From: an uncultured Flavobacteriaceae bacterium
GTDB lineage: Bacteria > Bacteroidota > Bacteroidia > Flavobacteriales > Flavobacteriaceae
Length of the DNA stretch: 64,000 bases
Direction: 5' to 3'
Assembly (NCBI GenBank): GCA_943789465.1
Contig: CALSUF010000001.1
Coordinates: 248,001 to 312,000 of the forward strand
Part shown: piece after piece, positions 1-7,289 of the stretch
Layout: each line of letters starts with the position of its first letter
Position numbering within the stretch: position 1 is the first letter of the stretch
Position numbers and translations under genes: made by a program
The notes under the pieces: model-generated
The model's input: only the letters and a program-made list of their open reading frames with translations
Told to the model about the DNA's origin: nothing
Database searches by the model: none

Positions 1-69
1 ATTACTAAAAGAAGTGATAGTAGGTGTTTTGTGTAGGTCATTAGACTTGATTTAAGTTGCTAGAAGTCA

Positions 70-96
70 AACAACTTTTATGCCATAAAAAAAGCC
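70..96. repeat. 27-bp direct repeat, copy 1, upstream of the TPR gene
   Basis: This 27-bp stretch (aacaacttttatgccat, then a run of A and gcc) recurs at 1078..1104 with a single mismatch (g to a). The similarity extends a few bases further upstream with extra mismatches. The second copy forms the T-tract side of the atp operon terminator; this copy lacks the other hairpin arm. The two copies bracket the TPR lipoprotein gene. Confidence 0.7.
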
Positions 97-262
97 GATT
101 TGAAATATTTTCTTACTTTGCATTAAGAATTGACCCCAAATCTATTCTACGCCATGAAAACCCGTGTAGTTCATGTTTTAAATAATAACCCCTCATTCAC
201 AAGTAACCTGTGTTTGGAAATTGCAAGAAGCAGAGCTGTCCGTATAAAAAATTTAAAAACTA

Positions 263-1072
263 ATGAATAAATTAACACTAATTATGCTGTCCTTTATTTT
301 TATGCAATGTCAAGGACAAAAGGATTCTCATACTGAAACCGCAAAAGAAAAAGAATTACGACAAGAAGCGCTCATCGAAAAATATGTATACAATTGTGCC
401 AACAAATTCAACTATAATTATCAGATGCAGGAGTGGCAAAATTGCTTAGATGAGGGAATCAAGGTCGATAGTACGGTCGCTTATTTTTGGCAGCAAAAAG
501 CTATGCCCTATTTTAAAGCTAGAAAATATGAAGTTGGGATGGCGTATTTAGATAAAGCCGTTTTTTATAAACCAGAACGTTGGTTAAGCTACAGAGCATG
601 TATTAAATGTATCTTTTCTAAATCGTATAAAGAGGCTCTTAAAGATTTTGAGTTGTGTGTTGAAATGGATGGCTATAGTTATGTCCAGGATCATACCTAT
701 CAATTCCATATTGCACTGTGTTATTTACAATTAAATGCATACAAAAAAGCAGCAGCTATTTTTAAAACTGACATTATAGCTCAAGAAAAACAATGGGATG
801 AGGCTCATTTTTTAGATATATTCTATTATGGAATAAGTCAATACGAACAAGGGAAATGGGAGGAAGCTATATTTCAATTTGATAAATCTCTTGAACAGTA
901 CTCTAATTTTTCAGACGCGAAATATTATAAAGCAATTTGCCTAAAACACCTGAAAAGAGCAGAAGAATCTAAGAAACTCCTTGAAGAGGCAATGTTGGAT
1001 GCAAAAAATGGCAATACTATAAATGAAGCCAACGCAATTTATGAACCGTATCCTTATCAAGTACGATGGTGA
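263..1072 (+). CDS. TPR-repeat lipoprotein of unknown function
   Basis: The 269-residue product starts with a short hydrophobic signal ending in a lipobox-like MQC (Cys16), so it is probably a lipoprotein. Residues from about 70 to 250 form helical TPR-type repeats, for example around AMPYFKARKYEVGMAYLDKA and KWEEAIFQFDKSLEQYSNFS, rich in aromatic and basic residues. TPR proteins act as protein-binding scaffolds; no catalytic motif is visible. It stands alone on the plus strand, converging on the atp operon, and a 27-bp direct repeat lies on each side. A 38-codon upstream frame (154..270) overlaps its start by 8 nt and is probably not a gene. The specific role is unknown. Confidence 0.85.
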   Translation: MNKLTLIMLSFIFMQCQGQKDSHTETAKEKELRQEALIEKYVYNCANKFNYNYQMQEWQNCLDEGIKVDSTVAYFWQQKAMPYFKARKYEVGMAYLDKAVFYKPERWLSYRACIKCIFSKSYKEALKDFELCVEMDGYSYVQDHTYQFHIALCYLQLNAYKKAAAIFKTDIIAQEKQWDEAHFLDIFYYGISQYEQGKWEEAIFQFDKSLEQYSNFSDAKYYKAICLKHLKRAEESKKLLEEAMLDAKNGNTINEANAIYEPYPYQVRW

Positions 1073-1077
1073 AATCT

Positions 1078-1104
1078 AACAACTTTTATACCATAAAAAA
1101 AGCC
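1078..1104. repeat. 27-bp direct repeat, copy 2, downstream of the TPR gene
   Basis: This is the second copy of the repeat at 70..96 (26 of 27 bases identical). It runs into the hairpin of the atpG terminator, so the repeated unit contains the U-tract and one arm of that terminator. Confidence 0.7.
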
Positions 1105-1124
1105 CTACATATATATGTAAGGCT
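1094..1124 (-). terminator. Intrinsic terminator of the atp operon
   Basis: Read on the minus strand, an imperfect stem (agccttacata pairing with tatgtagggct, one mismatch) at 1101..1124 is followed directly by a run of T. It lies about 30 nt past the atpG stop codon. The plus-strand side lacks a comparable T run, so it should mainly stop atp transcription. Confidence 0.75.
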
Positions 1125-1154
1125 CCTAATTTTATAAATTTGTAAGAAGTCGTG

Positions 1155-2009
1155 TTAGCCATTCAAAGCTTCCGCCCCACCAACAATTTCTAAAATCTCA
1201 TTGGTAATGGATGCCTGACGTGCTTTGTTGTACGTCAATTTAAGCTGATCTCTAAGCTCTGTAGCGTTATCGGTTGCTTTGTGCATCGCCGTCATTCGAG
1301 CGCCGTGCTCGCTTGCAAAACTATCACGAATAGACTTGTACAACTGTGTCTTTAACGACTTAGGAATTAAGGTCTCTACAATCTCTTCTTTAGACGGCTC
1401 AAAAATATAATCGAGGTTTGCATTGGTATCGCCTTCTAAGGGTTCAATTGGCAAAAACTGCTCAGTCATGATTTCTTGGGTCGCTGCATTTTTGAATTTA
1501 TTGTAAATAATTTCAATCTTATCAAAGGCTTTGGATTCAAATTGCTCCATAAGCATCTCAGCTATTTCAGCAACATTGTCAAATGTTAAATCGTCATATA
1601 CAGGGCTTTGATTAGAAATAACCTCAAAGTTATTAGACAAGGCGTCATTCGCTTTTTTTCCAATGGCAACAACGGAGACATTGGCATCATATCTTTCTGC
1701 GACTAAGTTAGCTTGCTTGATAATGTTAGAATTAAACGCACCACACAACCCTCTGTTTGAGGTAATGGCAACAATAAGTACATTTTTAAGTTCGCGTTGT
1801 TCTGAGTATTTACTACCAGAATCTGCATCCAAAGTGGCACTTAGGTTTTGTAAAAGCTCCGTGAGTTTATTCGCATAAGGACGCATCGCTGTGATGGCAT
1901 CTTGTGCTTTTTTCAACTTAGCAGCCGACACCATTTTCATGGCACTTGTAATTTGCATCGTTGAAGATACGGATGCTATTCTATTTCGGATTTCTTTTAA
2001 ATTTGCCAT
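1155..2009 (-). CDS. atpG: ATP synthase F1 gamma subunit
   Basis: The 284-residue product is the central rotor stalk of the F1Fo ATP synthase, turning inside the alpha/beta hexamer. The N-terminal MANLKEIRNRIASVSSTMQI with the following MKMVSAAKLKKAQ and the C-terminal helix ending ASITNEILEIVGGAEAL are family hallmarks, and length is normal. It is the last gene of atpB-E-F-H-A-G. The usual downstream atpD (beta) and atpC (epsilon) are absent; the transcript ends at a hairpin terminator. In Bacteroidota those two genes commonly lie elsewhere, so the enzyme is presumably complete. Confidence 0.97.
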   Translation of the reverse strand: MANLKEIRNRIASVSSTMQITSAMKMVSAAKLKKAQDAITAMRPYANKLTELLQNLSATLDADSGSKYSEQRELKNVLIVAITSNRGLCGAFNSNIIKQANLVAERYDANVSVVAIGKKANDALSNNFEVISNQSPVYDDLTFDNVAEIAEMLMEQFESKAFDKIEIIYNKFKNAATQEIMTEQFLPIEPLEGDTNANLDYIFEPSKEEIVETLIPKSLKTQLYKSIRDSFASEHGARMTAMHKATDNATELRDQLKLTYNKARQASITNEILEIVGGAEALNG

Positions 2010-2021
2010 ATTTCAAATTAT

Positions 2022-2039
2022 GAGTGCTGAGTGCTGAGT
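2022..2039. repeat. 7-bp tandem repeat between atpA and atpG
   Basis: About 2.6 copies of gagtgct lie in the 69-nt atpA-atpG spacer (actcagcactcagcactc on the transcribed strand). The rest of the spacer is also low-complexity, with aactct/aaactct units. It lies inside the mRNA between two genes; no stable hairpin was found. Confidence 0.6.
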
Positions 2040-2078
2040 TATGAATCTAAATAACAAATAACTCTAAACTCTGAACAT

Positions 2079-3659
2079 TTAATCATTGTATTTCCCTGAC
2101 AATTCTTTTGCAACTGCGGTTAGGGTGTCTGTCACTTCATCCGTTAATTTACCTGCTTTTAGGGTTGCTAACACATCACTGTGCTTGGCTCTTAAAAACT
2201 CGATATATTCGGTTTCAAATTCTTTGACTTTATTGACAGGTACTGCTCTTAACAAGTTTTTTGACCCTGCATAAATGATGGCAACTTGATCTTCTACTTT
2301 GAAAGGATCATTTTGTGCTTGCTTCAAAATTTCAACGTTACGTCTTCCTTTTTCAATTACATTTAAAGTCACGGCATCTAAATCAGATCCAAACTTAGCA
2401 AAGGCTTCTAATTCACGAAATTGTGCCTGGTCTAATTTTAGTGTTCCAGATACTTTTTTCATCGCTTTAATCTGAGCGTTTCCACCCACACGAGATACTG
2501 AAATACCTACGTTAATTGCTGGACGAACCCCAGAGTTAAACAAATCACCATCTAAGAATATTTGACCATCCGTAATCGAAATTACGTTTGTTGGGATATA
2601 TGCCGATACATCACCTGCTTGTGTTTCAATAATTGGAAGTGCTGTTAAAGACCCACCACCTTTTACAATTGGTTTTAATGCCTCTGGTAAATCATTCATG
2701 TCTTTTGCAATTTCATCATTGTTGATGACTTTTGCTGCACGCTCTAATAAACGGGAGTGTAAGTAAAATACATCTCCTGGATACGCCTCACGTCCTGGAG
2801 GACGACGTAATAAAAGGGATACCTCACGGTAGGCTACAGCTTGTTTTGATAAATCGTCATAAACAATCAATGCTGGACGACCCGTGTCTCTAAAATACTC
2901 GCCAATGGCTGCGCCTGCAAACGGTGCATATACTTGCATTGGTGCTGGATCAGATGCGTTTGCTGCGACTATTGTCGTATAAGCTAAGGCTCCTTTTTCT
3001 TCTAATGTTTTAGCAATCAATGCTACTGTAGAGGCTTTTTGTCCTACGGCCACATAGATACAATATACAGGTTCCCCTGCATCGTAAAATTCTTTTTGAT
3101 TTAGAATGGTATCGATACAAACGGCTGTTTTACCTGTTTGTCTGTCTCCAATGACCAACTCACGTTGTCCACGACCTACTGGGATCATGGCGTCAATGGA
3201 TTTGATTCCTGTTTGTAAGGGCTCAGTTACAGGCTCACGAAAAATAACTCCAGGGGCTTTACGCTCTAAAGGCATTTCATAAAGTTTTCCTTCAATAGGA
3301 CCTTTGCCATCAATCGGTGCGCCAAGTGTGTCTACCACACGACCAACAATTCCTTCACCAACATTGATAGAAGCAATACGTCCGGTACGTTTTACAATAG
3401 ATCCTTCTTTTATGGCGTTAGAAGCGCCTAAAAGTACGATTCCAACATTGTCTTCTTCAAGGTTTAATACAATCCCTTCAAGATCGCCTTCAAATTGTAC
3501 AAGTTCGCCATACTCTGCATTAGAAAGTCCGTATGCACGAACAATACCATCACCTACAGTTAATACAGTTCCAACCTCATCTAATGAAGCTGTTGCTTCG
3601 AAACCTGAAAGTTGTTGTTTTAAAATTGCTGATATTTCAGCTGCTTTTACTTCTGCCAT
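2079..3659 (-). CDS. atpA: ATP synthase F1 alpha subunit
   Basis: The 526-residue product is the non-catalytic nucleotide-binding subunit of the F1 hexamer. The Walker A motif GDRQTGKT sits at residues 171-178. The alpha signature [14 protein letters not shown] follows, along with the conserved segment [20 protein letters not shown]. Length fits the family. It lies between atpH (41-nt gap) and atpG in one minus-strand transcription unit. Assignment as alpha, not beta, follows from the GDRQTGKT P-loop and the alpha signature. Confidence 0.98.
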   Translation of the reverse strand: MAEVKAAEISAILKQQLSGFEATASLDEVGTVLTVGDGIVRAYGLSNAEYGELVQFEGDLEGIVLNLEEDNVGIVLLGASNAIKEGSIVKRTGRIASINVGEGIVGRVVDTLGAPIDGKGPIEGKLYEMPLERKAPGVIFREPVTEPLQTGIKSIDAMIPVGRGQRELVIGDRQTGKTAVCIDTILNQKEFYDAGEPVYCIYVAVGQKASTVALIAKTLEEKGALAYTTIVAANASDPAPMQVYAPFAGAAIGEYFRDTGRPALIVYDDLSKQAVAYREVSLLLRRPPGREAYPGDVFYLHSRLLERAAKVINNDEIAKDMNDLPEALKPIVKGGGSLTALPIIETQAGDVSAYIPTNVISITDGQIFLDGDLFNSGVRPAINVGISVSRVGGNAQIKAMKKVSGTLKLDQAQFRELEAFAKFGSDLDAVTLNVIEKGRRNVEILKQAQNDPFKVEDQVAIIYAGSKNLLRAVPVNKVKEFETEYIEFLRAKHSDVLATLKAGKLTDEVTDTLTAVAKELSGKYND

Positions 3660-3700
3660 CTTAATTTATTTTATACCTCTGATTGAATCTCAGTATAGTT

Positions 3701-4237
3701 TTAGTTAATTGTAAATTTACGTTTTAACGTATTTAATTGATTCGAAACACTCGCATCGTATTGTTGATCTCCAACTCTTAATATGAAACCACCAAGGATG
3801 TCTTCATCTACAGAATTGCTAAGGGTCACTTCCTTTGTTGTTAAGGTTTTAAGCTTTGCCATGACTTTGGCTTCTAATTCAGAAGTCATTGGAATGGCCG
3901 TGGTTACAAAGGCATTTTCTTTATTGTTAGCTAGGTCATATAAAATCCCGTATTGGGTAGCTACTTGACTTAGTATGTCGACTCTTTTGTTGGTTACAAG
4001 AATATTGAACAGCGATTTACTTTCTGCACTTACAGAGGGGAAAATAGCTTTCAATACGTCTGCTTTTTCAGATAATTTGACCACAGGGCTTTTGAGCACT
4101 GCTTCCAAAGATGCATTGTCTACAATAGCCTGACCGATATGTGTCATATCTGCCTGTACTGCGGCTGCTTGTTTGTTATCTGATGCTAAGCTTAATACGG
4201 CTTTCGCATATCTAATTGCTGCTCTTGTTCCTGCCAT
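3701..4237 (-). CDS. atpH: ATP synthase F1 delta subunit
   Basis: The 178-residue product is the peripheral-stalk subunit that joins F1 to the b subunits (the counterpart of mitochondrial OSCP). The N-terminal AGTRAAIRYAKAVLSLA and the C-terminal ILGGFILRVGDQQYDASVSN are typical of the family. It follows atpF with a 6-nt gap and precedes atpA, the standard order. Delta subunits diverge in sequence, but position, length and terminal motifs agree. Confidence 0.96.
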   Translation of the reverse strand: MAGTRAAIRYAKAVLSLASDNKQAAAVQADMTHIGQAIVDNASLEAVLKSPVVKLSEKADVLKAIFPSVSAESKSLFNILVTNKRVDILSQVATQYGILYDLANNKENAFVTTAIPMTSELEAKVMAKLKTLTTKEVTLSNSVDEDILGGFILRVGDQQYDASVSNQLNTLKRKFTIN

Positions 4238-4243
4238 GATTAA

Positions 4244-4744
4244 TTAGTTTAGGGTAGCGTCTTTCAACATTGATTCCACTAATTTTTCTTGTTTTGATTT
4301 GTCTGAAAGTTCTTCTCGAACCACTGTTTCTGCAATAGAAATTGAGAGTTCGGCTACGACAGATTTTAAATCGGCAATCGCAGCTTTCTTTTCAGATTCA
4401 ATGGCTGCTTGTGCATGAGCAACTAGCTTACTAGCTTCTTCTTTTGCTTCTGTTTTTGCAGATTCAATCATTGTGTTTTTTAACTCACGAGCTTCTTTCA
4501 ACATGGCTTCGCGTTCTGCACGGGCTTCTTTTAAAAGTTTCTGGTTGTCTGCTTGCAGATTTTCCATGTCTTTTTTAGCATCTGCAGCCGCAGAAATTGC
4601 GTCTTTAATATCAGACTCACGGGTCTCAACAGCGTCAAGAATGGGTTTCCATGCAAACTTTTTTAGAAGTAGAACCAAGCCTACAAAAAGAAGAAGTTGC
4701 CAGAAAAATAGCCCTAATGAAAATTGTTCAATTAATTTTTCCAT
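4244..4744 (-). CDS. atpF: ATP synthase Fo b subunit
   Basis: The 166-residue product has one N-terminal transmembrane segment (about residues 10-30, LGLFFWQLLLFVGLVLLLKKF). A long charged coiled-coil helix follows, which forms the peripheral stalk and reaches to delta. The sequence WKPILDAVETRESDIKDAI just after the membrane is characteristic. It lies between atpE and atpH. Only one b gene is present, so the stalk is probably a homodimer. Confidence 0.97.
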   Translation of the reverse strand: MEKLIEQFSLGLFFWQLLLFVGLVLLLKKFAWKPILDAVETRESDIKDAISAAADAKKDMENLQADNQKLLKEARAEREAMLKEARELKNTMIESAKTEAKEEASKLVAHAQAAIESEKKAAIADLKSVVAELSISIAETVVREELSDKSKQEKLVESMLKDATLN

Positions 4745-4831
4745 AATAACATTTATCGTTTATTACTTTTGCTTAATTTTTTTAATAAAAACAACTACAA
4801 CCAACCGTTGTAGTTGTTTTTTGGGTGTTTG

Positions 4832-5023
4832 TTATGCAGCAAATAATGCAGCAAAACCAATACCTTCAATAAGTGCAGCTGCGATTAACATCGCTGTTTG
4901 GATTTTACCAGATGCTTCTGGCTGACGTGCAATTGCATCCATGGCGGATCCGCCAATTCTACCAATTCCCATTCCTGCTCCAATAACGATTAAACCTGCT
5001 CCTACAATACTTGGAATTTCCAT
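4832..5023 (-). CDS. atpE: ATP synthase Fo c subunit
   Basis: The 63-residue hairpin of two membrane helices forms the proton-driven rotor ring. The polar loop is ARQPEASGKIQ, and the ion-binding carboxylate is Glu53 in ALIEGIGF. Glu53 is followed by Gly, not Ser or Thr, so no sodium-site signature is evident and proton coupling is the likely inference. It is short compared with the roughly 79-residue E. coli subunit but begins and ends cleanly. It lies between atpB and atpF. Confidence 0.96.
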   Translation of the reverse strand: MEIPSIVGAGLIVIGAGMGIGRIGGSAMDAIARQPEASGKIQTAMLIAAALIEGIGFAALFAA

Positions 5024-5056
5024 AATATATAAATTAAAAATTAAACATTCAGTTTG

Positions 5057-6136
5057 TTAATGTGCATGATCGTGATCATGCTCTTCTACTGCCGACCCAA
5101 AATAGAGGGCTGACAACATGGTAAATATATAAGCCTGTAAGGCTGCTACTAATAATTCTAATATTCCTAACCCAAAGGCTAATACAAAGGATAGCGAGCT
5201 CCCTAACCAGCTTTTGAAAATAAACATTAACCCTATTAAACTCATTAATACAATGTGCCCTGCGGTGATGTTTGCGTAGAGACGGATCATTAATGAAAAA
5301 GGCTTGATGAACGTTCCTAATAATTCAATTGGTGCTAATACCAAGCGCATTAACTTAGGAACTCCTGGCATCCAAAAAATGTGCATCCAGTAGTCTTTTT
5401 TTGCTGTAAATGTGGTGATCAAATAGGTGAGCATTGCCAAACAAAACGTTACGGCTATGTTGTTGGTTACATTGATTCCTAGTGGTGTCAACCCTAATAA
5501 GTTGATGGTCCAGACAAAGAAAAAGACGGTCAGCAAATAGCTCATGTAACGCTTATAGTGTTTCTTTCCAATGTTTGGAATTGCGATATCATCTCTTACA
5601 TACAATACGATGGGTTCGAGAATTCTACCAATTCCTGATGGAATTGAAGATGATTTGTATGTTTTAGCCATTCTAGAAAAAACGAAGAATAACAATAATG
5701 AAACGATCATGATTGTAAATACGTTTTTTGTAATCGAAAGGTCTAGTGGCTTTACGTTTGTAGCGTGATGGGTTTCATCGTAAGTGATGGTTCCTTCCGC
5801 ATCTGTTTTATATATTTTCCCGTGGTCTAATTTATAATGGGCGTCTCCTACATGTGCTACGGACTCCCCATGATGAAATTTTGAAGATGAAAACACTTGC
5901 AATCCATTGTCCCACAAGATGACTGGCAAAGGAAATCCAATGTATTCATGTACGCCTTCATCAGTTGTGTAAGACCACAGTCCAAAATCATAGGTGTCTT
6001 CTAAGTGGTGTTGGATGTACGCCTTGATTTCAGATTTAATATCTGTTTCTGCACCTTTCTCACCACCCGCCATAGATAAAAATGGGAGTATAAAAAATAA
6101 TAATGTGATTAATCTGGTTGTTAATTTGCTTCGCAT
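5057..6136 (-). CDS. atpB: ATP synthase Fo a subunit
   Basis: The 359-residue product carries the stator half-channels for protons. The conserved SLMIRLYANITAGHIVL segment includes the essential Arg that faces the c-ring Glu. The protein is longer than the 271-residue E. coli subunit because about 130 residues precede the first family helix. These include a signal-like N-terminus and a soluble domain, a form seen in Bacteroidota. The C-terminus ends in a His/Asp-rich tail (EEHDHDHAH). It is the first gene of the atp operon, with a promoter-like box 33 nt upstream. Confidence 0.97.
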   Translation of the reverse strand: MRSKLTTRLITLLFFILPFLSMAGGEKGAETDIKSEIKAYIQHHLEDTYDFGLWSYTTDEGVHEYIGFPLPVILWDNGLQVFSSSKFHHGESVAHVGDAHYKLDHGKIYKTDAEGTITYDETHHATNVKPLDLSITKNVFTIMIVSLLLFFVFSRMAKTYKSSSIPSGIGRILEPIVLYVRDDIAIPNIGKKHYKRYMSYLLTVFFFVWTINLLGLTPLGINVTNNIAVTFCLAMLTYLITTFTAKKDYWMHIFWMPGVPKLMRLVLAPIELLGTFIKPFSLMIRLYANITAGHIVLMSLIGLMFIFKSWLGSSLSFVLAFGLGILELLVAALQAYIFTMLSALYFGSAVEEHDHDHAH

Positions 6137-6168
6137 AACACTATTTAATGATCACTTAAAAATCGATG

Positions 6169-6176
6169 CAAAGTTA
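6169..6176 (-). promoter_or_regulatory. Putative promoter -7 box for atpB-E-F-H-A-G
   Basis: On the minus strand TAACTTTG matches the Bacteroidota/Flavobacterium -7 consensus TAnnTTTG, 33 nt before the atpB ATG. TTG triplets lie 16 and 23 nt further upstream, near the expected -33 spacing. It separates the atp genes from the preceding small membrane-protein gene. Confidence 0.55.
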
Positions 6177-6255
6177 TGTATTAAATCAAAAACAAAAAAC
6201 AATTTTTAGTCTTTATTTTAATCTTAAAAATGTATAGAAAAATTAGGCCTTAAAA

Positions 6256-6642
6256 CTACATTTGATTCAGCCATTTACTAAGGGAAGTTGTCTCTAGAAC
6301 TAAACAAATGCTATAAGGTATGAAAAATGCTAAAAACTCGAGGGTTTCAATGTTTCCATCTGCTTTGTATGCGCCATGAAATACAATAAAAAAAGCGAGG
6401 AACTTGACAAAGCTACTGCCAAGAAATAGAAACCCTATCTGGTTGGTGTATTTATCTTTTAATTTGAACAATAAAAACACAATTCCAATTGTCAAAAGCA
6501 TATTTGCGGTGTAGGATGCTAAAATTTTATTTTCAAACAATGGAAGGCCTGCGTTTTGAAGCAGAAATAAATGCAGTGCAAATACCAAAGAAAGGAGTAA
6601 AATTAAGCGGCTCGAAAATGAAGCCATGGGGTGCTTTAGCAT
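6256..6642 (-). CDS. Small four-helix membrane protein in the AtpI position
   Basis: The 128-residue hydrophobic protein has about four predicted transmembrane segments, including SRLILLLSLVFALHLFLL, NMLLTIGIVFLLF and FGSSFVKFLAFFIVF-like stretches. It follows atpZ with an 18-nt gap and precedes the atpB promoter. This is the slot that atpI occupies in many ATP synthase loci, so a role in Fo assembly or ion supply is possible but inferred only from position. It resembles a small flavobacterial family (DUF6168-like). An internal ATG at 6627 is an alternative start. Confidence 0.8.
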   Translation of the reverse strand: MLKHPMASFSSRLILLLSLVFALHLFLLQNAGLPLFENKILASYTANMLLTIGIVFLLFKLKDKYTNQIGFLFLGSSFVKFLAFFIVFHGAYKADGNIETLEFLAFFIPYSICLVLETTSLSKWLNQM

Positions 6643-6660
6643 AGGAATTAGAAAAGGTAA

Positions 6661-6867
6661 TTAATGTTTAATTCTATTGAGTTGCTTTAGGACAAAATAA
6701 AGTGAAATAGCAACCCCAAAAAGCGTACAAAGAATTAGAAATAATTTATGGTCGGGATTATAGTTTTGGTCCAACCACTTCCCGAAGCGAACAAACAGGT
6801 ATATAATAACCCCCATCTGAATGCCTATCGCAGATAGAATTCCAAGTTGTTTAAGCGGATTGTCCAC
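6661..6867 (-). CDS. atpZ: AtpZ/AtpI-type ATP synthase accessory protein
   Basis: The 68-residue protein has two transmembrane segments (about residues 8-28 and 41-62) separated by the polar loop GKWLDQNYNPDH, typical of the AtpZ/putative F0F1 ATPase subunit family. Related proteins help c-ring assembly or cation uptake for the ATP synthase. The start codon is GTG at 6867, which overlaps the end of the bactofilin gene by 17 nt and suggests translational coupling. Confidence 0.85.
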   Translation of the reverse strand: MDNPLKQLGILSAIGIQMGVIIYLFVRFGKWLDQNYNPDHKLFLILCTLFGVAISLYFVLKQLNRIKH

Positions 6868-7276
6868 TTTTAGAATTGTTTTGAGGTGAGGCTACTTTCG
6901 TTTCATTTTTCAACTCTTTAACAGACCCTTTCATAAGGCAGCTCGCATTAAAAGTTGCCCCTGGCTCCACAGATAATTTACCTATTTGTACATCTCCTTC
7001 TATGTGTGCAGAAGAGCGCAAGTTAAGGGTGTCTGAAACGGTTAACGTTCCTTTGAATTTACCTTCTACATCTGCATTGTTACATGACAAAAGACCCTCT
7101 ACAGCGCCTGTTTTTCCAATAACAACTTTCCCCGAGGTCGTCACAGATCCGTTGACAATTCCTTCCACTCTAAAGTCTCCTTCGCTGGTTAAATCGCCAT
7201 TTAAAGTAGTCCCTTGAGCAATTGTGTTTTGTTGGGAAAATGAGTTCGAATTTGATTTCTTGTTTTCTGTAAACAT
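6851..7276 (-). CDS. Bactofilin (polymer-forming cytoskeletal protein)
   Basis: The 141-residue protein has a central domain (about residues 18-118) of short Gly- and Val-rich beta-helix repeats: TTLNGDLTSEGDFRVEGIVN, then GKVVIGKTGAVEG and HIEGDVQIGKLSVEPGA. Disordered polar tails flank it. Bactofilins self-assemble without nucleotide into membrane-associated filaments that position cell-wall enzymes or surface structures. It lies 13 nt downstream of sprE and overlaps atpZ, so the three are probably cotranscribed. Confidence 0.93.
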   Translation of the reverse strand: MFTENKKSNSNSFSQQNTIAQGTTLNGDLTSEGDFRVEGIVNGSVTTSGKVVIGKTGAVEGLLSCNNADVEGKFKGTLTVSDTLNLRSSAHIEGDVQIGKLSVEPGATFNASCLMKGSVKELKNETKVASPQNNSKSGQSA

Positions 7277-7289
7277 AAGCTGATCGATT

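Noticed and set aside
154-270. 38-codon plus-strand frame overlapping the start of the TPR gene by 8 nt
   Set aside because: No recognisable signal or family features and no ribosome binding site; overlap is easily chance. Kept only as a possible leader peptide.
1663-4925. Plus-strand frames opposite atpG, atpA, atpH and atpF
   Set aside because: These are shadows of strongly conserved minus-strand genes, with no start signals or protein-like features of their own.
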